Shown piece by piece: positions 16,882 to 26,453 of a stretch of 49,643 nucleotides of DNA. Made by a program: the position numbers and the translations under genes. The notes under the pieces were generated by a model. The model was not told the DNA's origin, did no database searches, and saw only the letters and a list, made by a program, of their open reading frames with translations. Location of the stretch: NCBI GenBank assembly GCA_031261345.1, contig JAISKC010000049.1, positions 1 through 49,643 on the forward strand. Reading direction: 5' to 3'. Origin of the DNA: Eubacteriales Family XIII. Incertae Sedis bacterium. GTDB taxonomy: Bacteria > Bacillota > Clostridia > Peptostreptococcales > Anaerovoracaceae. Position 1 is the first letter of the stretch; every line of letters begins with the position of its first letter.

Positions 16882-18147
16882 TTACGCTTTTCGGCGAAGC
16901 ATGTAGCCTGCTTCGACCTTTTGCTCTATCGGTATCTTCACGTGCTGCATTGGGTGAGGGGCCGATGACATTTCATTTCCTTCTTCGTCCTTTATCCACT
17001 TCACTTGCTGAAGGAAGCCGACGAGGCCGGGGCCGAAGATTTCTAGGGTTTCCCCTACGGAGAATTTGCCGCGTTGCTCTATGGTGGCTATCATTTCTTC
17101 ATCATCGAAAGCGATGACGGTGCCTATGAATGACCAGCCTCTGATGTAGCTGCTCGTGTCGTATTTTTGCGAGTCGGGGCCTGCTTTGCCGAAGAGAAAG
17201 CCCGTCGTGTATTCTCTGTGGCTCACCTTTGCGAGGTCTTCTTCGGCCTTTTCAGAGGTTTCGCCGAAGCTCAGATTTGTGTTTGATATGCCCGACAGCC
17301 TATCCATCATGTAACGGTAGGTGTTCACGACCGTTGCCACGTAATAAAGGGACTTCATGCGGCCTTCTATTTTGAACGAAGTAACTCCAGCCTCGTGAAG
17401 CTCGCCGAGATGCCGGACAAGGCAGAGGTCCTTTGAATTCATGATGTAAGTCCCGCGTTCATCTTCTTCTATCCCGAACTTTTCGCCTGGACGCAGCTGC
17501 TCCGTGAGGGTGGCACCACGTATGTCCCCGATACTGTACTCCCAGCGGCAAGGCTGTGCACATTCGCCCCTATTTCCGTCACGTCCGGTCATTACGGAGG
17601 AAAGCAGGCAACGGCCTGAATAGGAGATGCACATAGCGCCGTGAACAAACGCCTCAAGCTCCAAGGTATCAGGGGTTTCCTCCCGAATCGTCCGTATCTC
17701 CGACAAGGACAACTCCCTCGCCAAAACGAGGCGTGAAACGCCGGCCTTATGCCAAAAGCGCGCAGCAGTAGCATTTGTTACGTTCGCCTGAGTGGAAAGA
17801 TGCAGCTCTGGGCTATCTACATGTTTCTGCAAAAGCGCAATCACCGCCGGATCGCTTACGATGAAAGCATCAAGACCAAAATCCGAAATCGCGGCAATGA
17901 ATGTCTCAAGCTCCGCCATATCCTCCGCATGCGGAAATATGTTCAGCGTCAGATAAGCCTTCCGCCCATGTTCGTGCAAAAACCGGACGCCAAAGGAAAT
18001 ATCCTCGAGCGAAAACCCCGACGCATCAGCACGAAGCGAACCGATACGTCCGCCAAAATACACGGCGTCCGCTCCATAAAACGCCGCCGTCCTAAGTATC
18101 TCCAAATCACCTGCCGGAGCCAATAGCTCAGGAACCTGAAACCCCAT
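16882..18147 (-). CDS. U32-family peptidase-like tRNA hydroxylation protein (TrhP2/YrrO-like)
   Basis: The product is 421 residues, starting MGFQVPELLAPAGDLEILRT, the standard U32 opening. The family signature is complete: EAFVHGAMCISYSGRCLLSS followed by NRGECAQPC, with the Cys residues that in relatives hold an iron-sulfur cluster. A C-terminal beta domain covers about 330-421. Length and position next to mltG match Bacillus YrrO, which takes part in 5-hydroxyuridine formation at tRNA position 34; other U32 proteins modify rRNA. The mltG stop is 1 bp away, so they share a transcript. The family is certain; the exact substrate is inferred from synteny. Confidence 0.9.
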   Translation of the reverse strand: MGFQVPELLAPAGDLEILRTAAFYGADAVYFGGRIGSLRADASGFSLEDISFGVRFLHEHGRKAYLTLNIFPHAEDMAELETFIAAISDFGLDAFIVSDPAVIALLQKHVDSPELHLSTQANVTNATAARFWHKAGVSRLVLARELSLSEIRTIREETPDTLELEAFVHGAMCISYSGRCLLSSVMTGRDGNRGECAQPCRWEYSIGDIRGATLTEQLRPGEKFGIEEDERGTYIMNSKDLCLVRHLGELHEAGVTSFKIEGRMKSLYYVATVVNTYRYMMDRLSGISNTNLSFGETSEKAEEDLAKVSHREYTTGFLFGKAGPDSQKYDTSSYIRGWSFIGTVIAFDDEEMIATIEQRGKFSVGETLEIFGPGLVGFLQQVKWIKDEEGNEMSSAPHPMQHVKIPIEQKVEAGYMLRRKA

Positions 18148-18148
18148 A

Positions 18149-19189
18149 TTACCTGTTAGCTACTGCCGTTTGATAGGCGTCCTTATCCGCAAGAAACTTA
18201 TTGTAGTCCGCTGAGAAATTGTGTGTCCCGTCGAGCTTCTGCGATACGACGAAGAAAATGTAGTCGTTGTCGTCAGGATATAGTGCCGCCTCAATAGACT
18301 GGATGCGAGGATTGCAAACCGGTCCTGGCGGAAGTCCCTCGTGCAAATACGTATTGTAAGGCGACTCAATCTGAGTATCTGCAATCGTCAAAAACTCCTT
18401 GGGCTCGCCCAAAATATATTGTATCGTCGCGCAGCTCTCGAGCTTCATTCCCTGCTCGAGCCTGTTGTAGAAAACACCCGCCATCAGTGGCCGTTCCTCC
18501 GCCGCCTTAGACTCCCGCTCAACGATGGAAGCCATAGTTACTATATCACGCACAGACATGTCCAGTTTTGCTGCCTGCGCCTGATCCTCAGCCGTCCAAA
18601 GTTTGTCGAACTGGTCAAGCAGCTTCACAATGATGTCGTGTGCCGAAGCATCAGCGTAGACATCATAGGTCTCAGGATACAAAAATCCCTCAAACCGCTC
18701 GTCCTTGCCCGCCGGACAGTCCACCAAAAAGTCGTAGTCAAACGCCCCCGAACGCACCTCATTCAAAAATTCATCTTCGGTTACCAGACCGGCCTCAACC
18801 AGAACATTCTTGACCTGAATGGTGTTGTACCCCTCCGGTATCGTGAAGCGAACCGTGTCAGCCGAAACGCCTTCAATCAAAGCCTTCATTATATCGGTCA
18901 TCGTCTGAGCCCCTGAAAGCTCATACTCACCGGCCTTGTACTGCCCATCAAAACCCAAACTCTTCGAGCGCAGTTTGAAGAAAAATTCACTATCGATCAC
19001 CGTAGCTTCCTTGAGTATGCCCGCAATGGCCGCAGTCCCCGACCCCTCAGGAATCTCGACGTAAACGACCTCACCTGATGGCATATTTCCCACCGGCTTA
19101 TCACTCGCCGTATAAAGATAATAAAAAACGCCGCCGGCCGCCGCCGCCAAGACAACAATTACAATCAAAGCCACCAAAAACTTCTTCAT
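18149..19189 (-). CDS. mltG: Endolytic transglycosylase MltG
   Basis: The product is 346 residues: a single N-terminal membrane anchor (about 5-28), then a LysM-like region and the YceG catalytic domain. The catalytic Glu lies in TMASIVERESK, about residue 217, and GLPPGPVCNPRIQSIEAA, the conserved C-terminal block, is present. It cuts nascent peptidoglycan strands at the outer face of the membrane and sets glycan length. It starts 6 bp after efp and ends 1 bp before the U32 gene. The length is ordinary for the family. Confidence 0.95.
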   Translation of the reverse strand: MKKFLVALIVIVVLAAAAGGVFYYLYTASDKPVGNMPSGEVVYVEIPEGSGTAAIAGILKEATVIDSEFFFKLRSKSLGFDGQYKAGEYELSGAQTMTDIMKALIEGVSADTVRFTIPEGYNTIQVKNVLVEAGLVTEDEFLNEVRSGAFDYDFLVDCPAGKDERFEGFLYPETYDVYADASAHDIIVKLLDQFDKLWTAEDQAQAAKLDMSVRDIVTMASIVERESKAAEERPLMAGVFYNRLEQGMKLESCATIQYILGEPKEFLTIADTQIESPYNTYLHEGLPPGPVCNPRIQSIEAALYPDDNDYIFFVVSQKLDGTHNFSADYNKFLADKDAYQTAVANR

Positions 19190-19195
19190 AAAGGT

Positions 19196-19753
19196 CTACG
19201 CCCTACCGAGATAGCTTCCCTCTCTCGTGTCAATCTTGATCACTTCGCCCTCTACGATGAAGATGGGCACCTGCACGGAAGCTCCGGTCTCAACGATGGC
19301 CTCCTTCGTTACGTTCGTGGCAGTGTCGCCCTTCACGCCGGGCTCGGTCTCAGTTACAGCAAGCTCTACAAAGTTTGGAGCCTCAACCGAAAATGCCGCA
19401 TTGTTGTAAAACTTTATGGTCGCATTGTCGTTCTCGCGAATCCATTTCACGGCCTCTTCAACCTGATCCTCCATGAGCGGAACCTGCTCGTAACTTTCCG
19501 GATCCATGAAGTAATACATCTCGCCATCGCTGTAAAGATACTGCATGGTCTTCGTCTCGATGTGTGCCTTCGGGAATTTGTCATTCGGGTTGAAAGCCTC
19601 TTCCCTGATAGCCCCCGTGATGATGTTCTTGTATTTTGTCCTGACAAAAGCCGCGCCCTTACCCGGCTTTACATGTTGAAAATCAAGTACTACGAACGGC
19701 TCACCGTTGATCTGAAATGTAACGCCTTTTCTGAAATCTCCTGCGGATACCAT
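19196..19753 (-). CDS. efp: Elongation factor P
   Basis: The product is 185 residues, the usual length, with the three beta-barrel domains. The loop residue that is modified in many bacteria is Lys, in [17 protein letters not shown] (position about 32). It relieves ribosome stalling at proline runs. A strong promoter lies just upstream, so efp heads the efp-mltG-U32 unit. The ATG at 19753 follows GGGAGAT. Confidence 0.98.
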   Translation of the reverse strand: MVSAGDFRKGVTFQINGEPFVVLDFQHVKPGKGAAFVRTKYKNIITGAIREEAFNPNDKFPKAHIETKTMQYLYSDGEMYYFMDPESYEQVPLMEDQVEEAVKWIRENDNATIKFYNNAAFSVEAPNFVELAVTETEPGVKGDTATNVTKEAIVETGASVQVPIFIVEGEVIKIDTREGSYLGRA

Positions 19754-19801
19754 ATCAATCTCCCATTTTTACCAATTAAATTACACAAAATTACTAACGA
19801 A

Positions 19802-19830
19802 ATTATACCAAACCGCCCCGCCATTGTCTA
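19802..19830 (-). promoter_or_regulatory. Promoter of efp
   Basis: TAGACA (19830-19825), a 17-bp spacer, TATAAT (19807-19802), with GG immediately before the -10. It is 48 bp upstream of the efp start in the 117-bp ylbF-efp gap. Confidence 0.75.
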
Positions 19831-19870
19831 CGCCGCCATGCCTTGGGAATTTACGCCGATTAAACACCGA

Positions 19871-20197
19871 TTAAACCTTAAGCACCGCCGACACTTCCTG
19901 CAGAACCTCGTTCGCCATGAGCGCAAACTGCATCTGCGCCTGAAGGTATTCCGCCGCGAGTGGGTCGCGCGCCAAGACCTGATAGAGATCCTGCATCTGC
20001 TGCTGAATATCATTCGTCAAATCCTCGCCAAGTGCCACCTTCTTCTGAATCTCAAACTGCTTTTCTTGATAATCATTGAGAATCTCGACAAGCTCAGGGT
20101 TTTGCTGTGCCTTTTCCTTCACCCGCAGATAATTCTGATATTCCGCTGTCTCTTTGATTGCATCCGATAATTCTCTTGCCTTGTCCTTGATACTCAT
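19871..20197 (-). CDS. YlbF/YmcA-family regulator
   Basis: The product is 108 residues and entirely helical by pattern (KARELSDAIKETAEYQNYL, NPELVEILNDYQEKQFEIQ). It matches the YlbF family. In Bacillus such proteins form a complex that acts with RNase Y on mRNA processing and affects competence and biofilm formation. Here it lies 1 bp after the RNase J gene, which fits a role in RNA turnover. No iron-sulfur Cys residues are present in this copy. Confidence 0.88.
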   Translation of the reverse strand: MSIKDKARELSDAIKETAEYQNYLRVKEKAQQNPELVEILNDYQEKQFEIQKKVALGEDLTNDIQQQMQDLYQVLARDPLAAEYLQAQMQFALMANEVLQEVSAVLKV

Positions 20198-20198
20198 A

Positions 20199-22208
20199 TT
20201 ACGCCTCCATAATAATTGTCAAAATGACGGGACTTCTCTTTGTCTTCCTATATATGAACCTGCGAAGATCGTCCTTCACGCCGGTTCTGATAGCGTTCCA
20301 ATCGATGGATTCGTGCTGCTCATACTGGGCGAGTTTGCTTGAAGCAACGCCCCTGAGTTCCTCAATGAGCTCCTCGTTTTCCTGCTCATGCACAAATCCG
20401 CGAGAAATGATTTCGGGGCCTGAAACGACGAGGCCCGAAGCCCCATCAATAGTAGCAACCACAAGTATGAGCCCCGACTCAGAAAGAAGTTTTCTATCCT
20501 TGAGAACAATGGTGCCGATATCACCGACGCCGAGCCCATCGACAAACACAGGCTCCGCCGACACGGTCTTGTCGGAAATCTTAAGCCCCTTCTTCCGCAT
20601 CTCGAGAATGTTGCCATTCTTCAGAACAAAGATATTCTTCCTGCCTATCCCGAGGTCCTCCGCGATGAGGACGTTCTGGTGAAGGTGCTTGTACTCGCCG
20701 TGCACCGGCATGAAATTCTTAGGCTTGATGAGAGAAAGCATGATCTTAATTTCCTCGGCGCAAGCATGTCCGGACACGTGAATATCCGCAATATCCGAGT
20801 AGATTACATCCGCCCCGAGTTCGAGCAAATTGTTGATAACGTTCGATATTGTCTTCTCGTTTCCAGGAATTGGCGACGACGAAAGCACCACGGTATCGCC
20901 CTTCTTTATGCGGACGGAACGGTGCTCCTGATTTGCCATTCGGGTCAAAGCAGACATCGGCTCGCCCTGACTTCCTGTAGTAATTATCACGAGCTTTTTG
21001 TCCGGAAAGTTGCTTATGTCATTGAGGTCCACAAGCGTACCGGCAGGTATATTCAAATAACCAAGCTCCCTAGCAAGGTCCATGACCCTGAGCATCGAAC
21101 GCCCCGAAAGCGCAATTTTCCGCTTGCACTTCACGGCGGTGTTGATGATAGTCTGAACCCTGTGCACATTCGAAGCGAACGTAGCGATGATAATTCTGGA
21201 GGTATTATCCTCAAATATGCCTTCGAGAATGGGCGCCAGCTTCTTCTCAGACTCACTGAACCCAGGCTTGCCCGCATTTGTGCTCTCGCACATCATCAAA
21301 TCGATGCCGCGCTTGCCGATCTCCGCAAGTTTCTGAAAATCCATAGGATCGCCATCGATAGGCGTATAGTCAATCTTGAAATCGCCCGTGTGAAAAACGT
21401 TCCCCGCAGGCGTCTCAATGGCAACCATGATAGAGTCCGCAACCGAATGCGTAGCCCTGATAGTCTCAATCTTAAACTTTCCGATTTTGACCTTATCTCC
21501 GGCCTCAATCTTGCGTAAGTCGCCCTTGATACCATGCTCCTGCAGCTTGCTATCGACAAGCCCAAGCGTGAGCCGAGTCCCGTATATAGGCAACTTAATC
21601 TTCTTCAGTAAATAGGGAACGGCACCGATATGATCCTCGTGCCCATGAGTAAGAATCATTCCCTTCACAAACCGAGCATTTTCCACAAGATAATCAAACT
21701 CGGGTATCACAACATCGATACCGAGCATCCCATCTTCAGGAAATGACATCCCGCAGTCAATGATCATTATCTCATCACCACACCTGAGTGCAGTAATATT
21801 CTTGCCAATCTCATTCAACCCGCCAAGAGGAATGATCTGAAGCGTATCGCCGGAAACGCGCCCCTTATTCTGAGGCGAAGGCTTGCCAGCTCCGGAAGCA
21901 CGCCCAGAAGCTCCTCGACCGGACACACGACCGCCACCCGAACCTTGGCCCTTGACCGACCCTTGACCTTTGCCCTGTCCTTGTCCTTGACCTTGCCCTT
22001 GTCCTTGACCTTGAACTTTGCCCTGCCCCTGACCTTTGCCCTGACCTTTCCTTTGACCTTTCCCTTGACCCTGACCTTCAACCCGACTCTTCTGCCGACC
22101 ATCACCCTGCTTATTTGCAGATTTGGGCCGCGAACCGCGCGACGAATTCCCTGAAACGTCAGGCTCGGTAGACTTTTTAGCGCTCTTGCGCATATCAATT
22201 ACTTTCAA
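20199..22208 (-). CDS. rnj: Ribonuclease J with a long basic Gly/Gln/Lys N-terminal extension
   Basis: The product is 669 residues from a TTG at 22208 (AAGGA upstream; an ATG at 22193 lacks a site). From about residue 122 it is a regular RNase J: DTLQIIPLGGLNEIGKN, metal-binding LTHGHEDHIGAV, a beta-CASP region and a C-terminal domain. It acts as endo- and 5' exonuclease in mRNA decay and rRNA maturation. The first 120 residues are unusual: a basic, disordered stretch with about twenty GQ/GKGQ units, encoded by short DNA repeats at 21944-22082. It may help bind RNA or partners. It lies 18 bp after leuS. Confidence 0.95.
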   Translation of the reverse strand: MKVIDMRKSAKKSTEPDVSGNSSRGSRPKSANKQGDGRQKSRVEGQGQGKGQRKGQGKGQGQGKVQGQGQGQGQGQGQGKGQGSVKGQGSGGGRVSGRGASGRASGAGKPSPQNKGRVSGDTLQIIPLGGLNEIGKNITALRCGDEIMIIDCGMSFPEDGMLGIDVVIPEFDYLVENARFVKGMILTHGHEDHIGAVPYLLKKIKLPIYGTRLTLGLVDSKLQEHGIKGDLRKIEAGDKVKIGKFKIETIRATHSVADSIMVAIETPAGNVFHTGDFKIDYTPIDGDPMDFQKLAEIGKRGIDLMMCESTNAGKPGFSESEKKLAPILEGIFEDNTSRIIIATFASNVHRVQTIINTAVKCKRKIALSGRSMLRVMDLARELGYLNIPAGTLVDLNDISNFPDKKLVIITTGSQGEPMSALTRMANQEHRSVRIKKGDTVVLSSSPIPGNEKTISNVINNLLELGADVIYSDIADIHVSGHACAEEIKIMLSLIKPKNFMPVHGEYKHLHQNVLIAEDLGIGRKNIFVLKNGNILEMRKKGLKISDKTVSAEPVFVDGLGVGDIGTIVLKDRKLLSESGLILVVATIDGASGLVVSGPEIISRGFVHEQENEELIEELRGVASSKLAQYEQHESIDWNAIRTGVKDDLRRFIYRKTKRSPVILTIIMEA
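21944..22082 (-). repeat. Short tandem repeats encoding GQGKGQ units in the RNase J leader
   Basis: A degenerate run of 6-12 bp units of the type CCTTGACCTTTGCC (plus strand) encodes alternating Gly, Gln and Lys. Such runs can gain or lose units by slippage without leaving frame. Confidence 0.8.
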
Positions 22209-22226
22209 TTTATAATTCCTTTTCCT

Positions 22227-24722
22227 TTAACCTTTAACCACAAAATTGACAAGCCGCCCAGGCACGCCAATCTTCTTAACAATTTCCTTACCGGAGACAA
22301 GCCCAGAAACCTCCTCATCAGAAAGCGCAAGCGAAACGAGCTCGTCCGCACCGACACCGGAAGGCACAACCAACTTCGCCTTTAGCTTCCCATTGATCTG
22401 AACAGCAATCTCCTCAGTATCAAGCAAAAGCGCAGACTCATCATAGGACGGCCAAGCCTCATCGAGTATCGATGTAGAATGTCCATACTCAGCCCAAATT
22501 TCCTCGCAAACATGAGGCGTGAACGGCGAAAGAATAGTGATGAGCGTGCAAACCGACCTCTTCAAAAGAGCAGCATTCGCCCCATCATCGTCCCGATACT
22601 TATTGATAGCGTTCACAAGCTCCATGATAGCACTGATAGCAGTGTTGAAATTGTAACGCTCTCCGATATCCGCCCCGACCTTCTTCACCGCAAGATTTAA
22701 AGCCCTATTCAGAACCTTATCACCCTCAGAAACCAGCTCCATAGCGGCATCATCGGGAGTAAAAACAACGACATCATAGAGCCTCTGCGCAAGGCGATAG
22801 ACGCGAGTAATGAACCTATAGCTACCCTCAACGCCCTCATCGGACCACTCAAGCTCCTTCTCGGGCGGCGAAGCAAACAGAATGAAAAGACGAGCCGTAT
22901 CAGCACCGTATTTGCTGATGATTTCCTCCGGCGACACAACATTGCCGACAGACTTACTCATCTTCTTGCCGTCTTTGAGCACCATACCCTGCGTCAGAAG
23001 CCTCTTGAACGGCTCGCTCGTAGGCGCCTCGCCAATATCGTAGAGGAATTTGGTGAAGAAGCGAGCGTATAGCAGATGCAAAATGGCGTGCTCAACCCCA
23101 CCGATATATTGATCGACCGGCATCCAGTAATTCACCTTTTCCTTGTCGAATATCCGTTGGCTGTTCTTGGGATCAGCGTAACGAAGGAAATACCAAGACG
23201 AATCGAGAAACGTATCCATAGTATCTATCTCGCGAGTAGCCTTCTCGCCGCAAATCGGGCAAACGGTTTCCTTGAAACTCTCAGAAGTGGTCAAAGGCGA
23301 CTCACCCTTACCCGTGAATTTCACGTCCGTAGGAAGCAAAACAGGAAGCTCATGCTCAGGCACAGGCTGCCAACCGCAATTTTCACAGTAAACCATAGGA
23401 ATGGGCGTCCCCCAGTAACGCTGGCGTGAAATCAACCAGTCGCGCAGACGATAATTCGTAGTAGCTTTGCCGAAGCCTTCCTTCTCGATGAATTCCGTGA
23501 TTTTCTTCATGCCTTCCTTGTTTGAAAGTCCATCAAAAGCACCCGAATTTATCATAGTGCCCTCGGCCACAAAAGCCTCCGAAAGATTTTCCAAATCGAT
23601 TTCATCATTGTGAGGATCGATCACGGGAATTATCTCAATATCATATTTCTTTGCAAAATCAAAGTCGCGAGTATCATGAGCCGGCACAGCCATGATAGCC
23701 CCCGTCCCATAATCCATCAACACATAATTCGCAATATAAATGGGTACCAAAGCCCCGTTCAGAGGATTGATAGCATGACGCCCGATGAAAAGTCCGTCCT
23801 TTTCAAGAGTAGTAGAAGTGCGGTCGATGTCCGAAAGATACTGAAGTTTGTCCTTGAATTCCTCCACTTTGGCCTCGTATTCAGTGCCGGAAACGAGCTC
23901 CGAAAGAAGCGGATGCTCCGGTGCCAGCACCATGTAGGTAACACCAAAAAGCGTGTCCGGCCTCGTAGTAAAAATATCGAGCAACTTCTCAGAGCCCTCA
24001 ATCTTGAACTGAACCTCAGCACCATAGGAACGCCCAATCCAATTCTGCTGCATGACCTTGACCTTGTTCGGCCAATCAGAGAGCCCCTCAATATCGTCCA
24101 AAAGTTTGCCCGCATAGTCCGTGATTTTCAAATACCACTGGTCGAGATCCTTCTTGCCGACAGGCGTCCCGCAGCGATCGCAAACCCCATCGACAACCTG
24201 CTCGTTCGCAAGCACAGTCTCACAGGACGGGCAGAAATTCACAGGATTCTTCTTCTTGTAAGCAAGCCCGTGCTTGAAAAATTGAATAAAAATCCACTGC
24301 GTCCACTTGTAATATTCGGGTGTGCAAGTAGCAACTTCCCTGTCCCAATCGTAGTTCAGACCCAGCTCCTTCAGCTGACTCCTCATCTCCGCCATGTTTT
24401 CCTTCGTCCAAACGTCGGGGTGAATCCCGTTCTTGATCGCCGCATTTTCCGCAGGCAGGCCGAAAGCGTCCCAACCCATCGGGTGAAGCACATTGTAGCC
24501 TTTCATTCTAAGGTAACGCGAAGCCACATCGCCTATCGAGTAATTGCGAACATGGCCCATGTGAAGCTTGCCGGACGGATAAGGGAACATCTCCAGTATG
24601 TAATACTTTTCCCTGTCCGTGTCGTCAGGCGTCTTGAAAAGCCCATCCGCTTCCCACTTCCTCTGCCACTTCTTCTCTATCTCTATAAAATTATATTTCT
24701 CATTCATTATTTTATTTTCCAT
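22227..24722 (-). CDS. leuS: Leucyl-tRNA synthetase
   Basis: The product is 831 residues, the normal bacterial length. Class I signatures: HIGH as [15 protein letters not shown] and KMSKS as [15 protein letters not shown]1 editing domain lies between ([21 protein letters not shown]), and a Zn-like Cys cluster ([12 protein letters not shown]...CDRCG) is present. It charges tRNA-Leu and edits near-cognate amino acids. No T-box leader is seen upstream; the 87-bp gap to rsfS is filled by two dispersed repeats. An internal ATG at 24707 is an alternative start. Confidence 0.98.
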   Translation of the reverse strand: MENKIMNEKYNFIEIEKKWQRKWEADGLFKTPDDTDREKYYILEMFPYPSGKLHMGHVRNYSIGDVASRYLRMKGYNVLHPMGWDAFGLPAENAAIKNGIHPDVWTKENMAEMRSQLKELGLNYDWDREVATCTPEYYKWTQWIFIQFFKHGLAYKKKNPVNFCPSCETVLANEQVVDGVCDRCGTPVGKKDLDQWYLKITDYAGKLLDDIEGLSDWPNKVKVMQQNWIGRSYGAEVQFKIEGSEKLLDIFTTRPDTLFGVTYMVLAPEHPLLSELVSGTEYEAKVEEFKDKLQYLSDIDRTSTTLEKDGLFIGRHAINPLNGALVPIYIANYVLMDYGTGAIMAVPAHDTRDFDFAKKYDIEIIPVIDPHNDEIDLENLSEAFVAEGTMINSGAFDGLSNKEGMKKITEFIEKEGFGKATTNYRLRDWLISRQRYWGTPIPMVYCENCGWQPVPEHELPVLLPTDVKFTGKGESPLTTSESFKETVCPICGEKATREIDTMDTFLDSSWYFLRYADPKNSQRIFDKEKVNYWMPVDQYIGGVEHAILHLLYARFFTKFLYDIGEAPTSEPFKRLLTQGMVLKDGKKMSKSVGNVVSPEEIISKYGADTARLFILFASPPEKELEWSDEGVEGSYRFITRVYRLAQRLYDVVVFTPDDAAMELVSEGDKVLNRALNLAVKKVGADIGERYNFNTAISAIMELVNAINKYRDDDGANAALLKRSVCTLITILSPFTPHVCEEIWAEYGHSTSILDEAWPSYDESALLLDTEEIAVQINGKLKAKLVVPSGVGADELVSLALSDEEVSGLVSGKEIVKKIGVPGRLVNFVVKG

Positions 24723-24741
24723 CCTATATCATCCGTCATTT

Positions 24742-24805
24742 GTCATTGCGGGCTCGACCCGCAATCCATCCCTACTCTGTCATTGCGAGCGTAGCGCGGC
24801 AATCC
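24742..24805 (+). repeat. Two dispersed palindromic repeats, rsfS-leuS gap
   Basis: Copies of the GTCATTGCG...GCAATCC family at 24742-24767 (arms GCGGG/CCCGC) and 24779-24805 (GCGAGCGTAGCGCGGC core). Both have the same orientation, and the second ends 5 bp from the rsfS stop. Confidence 0.9.
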
Positions 24806-24809
24806 ACCC

Positions 24810-25202
24810 CTACTCAATCTCAGTGATCTCCCCGTCTCTCCAAATCTTCTCAAGATTGTAAAGCCCACGGGTCTCCTCCAAAAATAGATTCACGACAACA
24901 TCGCCATAATCCATCAGTATCCAACCCGAGCTGGGCTTCCCCTCAATATTCTTTACAAAAATGCCATCGGGCTCGAGCGCACCCTCAACCTCGTCCGCAA
25001 ACGATGCGAGCTGCCTCTCATTCGTAGCCGTAGCAACGACGAAAAAATCCGCAAAAGAAGACTTCTCCGAGATATCAATCAAAATGACACTCAGTCCCTT
25101 CTTAGCCGAAATAGTCTCGCCGATAAGTGCAGCAATTTCCCTGTTTGTTCTATCAATATTACTCAATACTTCAATCCTCCTCTTGCTTGTCTTTTTCGCC
25201 AA
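24810..25202 (-). CDS. rsfS: Ribosomal silencing factor RsfS
   Basis: The product is 130 residues. Conserved blocks SSFADFFVVATATNERQLAS and EGKPSSGWILMDYGDVVVNL identify RsfS (Iojap/DUF143). It binds ribosomal protein uL14 on the large subunit and blocks subunit joining when nutrients are short. Its place after nadD-yqeK and before leuS is the usual Bacillota order. Its link to starvation fits the rel gene in the same transcription block. Confidence 0.97.
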   Translation of the reverse strand: MAKKTSKRRIEVLSNIDRTNREIAALIGETISAKKGLSVILIDISEKSSFADFFVVATATNERQLASFADEVEGALEPDGIFVKNIEGKPSSGWILMDYGDVVVNLFLEETRGLYNLEKIWRDGEITEIE

Positions 25203-25250
25203 TAGCTACGTTGTTGCTCTTGACGAAAAATCCTGCGCAACCCAATAATT

Positions 25251-25277
25251 GTCATTGCGGGCTCTGACCCGCAATCC
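25251..25277 (+). repeat. Dispersed palindromic repeat, nadD-rsfS gap
   Basis: GTCATTGCGGG...CCCGCAATCC copy. It ends 5 bp before the stop codon of nadD-yqeK. Confidence 0.9.
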
Positions 25278-25282
25278 AGCCC

Positions 25283-26425
25283 TTACTCACCCAGTCTGCG
25301 CCTCAAATCAACGATAGCGTCCCGCGTGTCCTCTGTTACTTCAAATTTTGCACCCACAAGATATTCCGCAAGCGACTCGAGAACCGTGAGCGTGCCCTCA
25401 GTCAGGTTTTCCAAACTGGTCCGCCTAAGTTCCGCAATATCCTTATATGTCCTGCCCGGCTCAACCGTATCGGCAAGAAAAATAATCTGTTCAAGGTCCG
25501 TCATGCCCGCCCGACCCGTCGTATGATAAGCGATAGCGTTGATCACATCCTCATCCGTGATGCCAAGCTCACGTATCGCAAAATCCGCGGCCTGCCTACC
25601 ATGCATCAAATTGTTTTCGACACCGCCGTCGTTCTCCTTGCAGTAATCATGAAGCAGGGCTGCCAACCTTGCCTTTTCGGGCTCGACGCCAAATCTTTGC
25701 GCCATCGATGCCGCCATATCTATGACCCTCTTCGTATGTGCAAATCTGGCCTCGTCCTCCTTCGCCATCACGAGCAGGTACTGCCTGACACTTTCAGGAA
25801 CGAGATAGCGTATACTCTCGCCTATTGCCACCCTATCCCTTATCTGTGTAGACGACACATCGAACGTAGTATTTTCGATAATGTCTATATTCGTACCATA
25901 TTTTCTGCGTATCATTGCGGCGGTTTCGGCGGCATCTATCTCCTTATACCCAGGTCTCGTGCACAGTATGATCGAAAATTCGCGAAGAAGCTCATCAGCC
26001 AAATACCATTTTTCAAGCATAAGGAACATATCCGTCCCAACAATAAAAGCAATATCAACCGCCTCACTGTCATTGCGGGCTCCGACCCGCAATCCCCCAT
26101 CACCGTCATTGCGAGCGAAGCGCGGCAATCCCCCCCCTTCATACTCAGCCCGAAGCCCCCGAAGAGTGTTGATCGTATAGGAAACCTCAGCCCTATCGAC
26201 CTCAAAAGTCGAAACGCGAAAATAAGGATTGCCTTCGATAGCCAGTCGCAACATTCTGACCCGATCATCACTCGGACTGACGACCATATCCTGCTTGAAA
26301 GGCTGAATGAAAGTCGGCACAAACACGACTTCCGAAAGACCTACCCCGACCCGCGCCTCCTCTGCAACCAGAAGATGTCCGCTGTGAACAGGATCAAAAC
26401 TCCCGCCAAATACACCTATCCTCAT
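25283..26425 (-). CDS. nadD: NadD-YqeK fusion: nicotinate-nucleotide adenylyltransferase plus HD hydrolase
   Basis: The product is 380 residues from the ATG at 26425, four bases after GGAGG. The N-terminal half is NadD: nucleotide-binding GVFGGSFDPVHSGHL and the C-terminal DVSSTQIRDRV block; it makes nicotinate adenine dinucleotide in NAD synthesis. From about residue 225 an HD domain of the YqeK type follows (RFAHTKRVIDMA, LAALLHDYCKE), which in relatives splits diadenosine tetraphosphate. These are two adjacent genes in many Bacillota but fused here. Residues about 96-122 of NadD are an extra loop made of two copies of the dispersed DNA repeat, placed between the helix ending LRAEY and the strand AFIVGTDMF. 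The frame is kept and all catalytic motifs are intact. Confidence 0.95.
   Translation of the reverse strand: MRIGVFGGSFDPVHSGHLLVAEEARVGVGLSEVVFVPTFIQPFKQDMVVSPSDDRVRMLRLAIEGNPYFRVSTFEVDRAEVSYTINTLRGLRAEYEGGGLPRFARNDGDGGLRVGARNDSEAVDIAFIVGTDMFLMLEKWYLADELLREFSIILCTRPGYKEIDAAETAAMIRRKYGTNIDIIENTTFDVSSTQIRDRVAIGESIRYLVPESVRQYLLVMAKEDEARFAHTKRVIDMAASMAQRFGVEPEKARLAALLHDYCKENDGGVENNLMHGRQAADFAIRELGITDEDVINAIAYHTTGRAGMTDLEQIIFLADTVEPGRTYKDIAELRRTSLENLTEGTLTVLESLAEYLVGAKFEVTEDTRDAIVDLRRRLGE
26069..26131 (+). repeat. Two dispersed repeats inserted in frame inside nadD
   Basis: Copies at 26069-26095 and 26105-26131, same orientation as the intergenic copies. On the coding strand they read LPRFARND and LRVGARND, which are absent from NadD relatives as I know them. 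Confidence 0.88.
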
Positions 26426-26453
26426 GAAACCTCCGCCATGCCTAAGAAATCCA

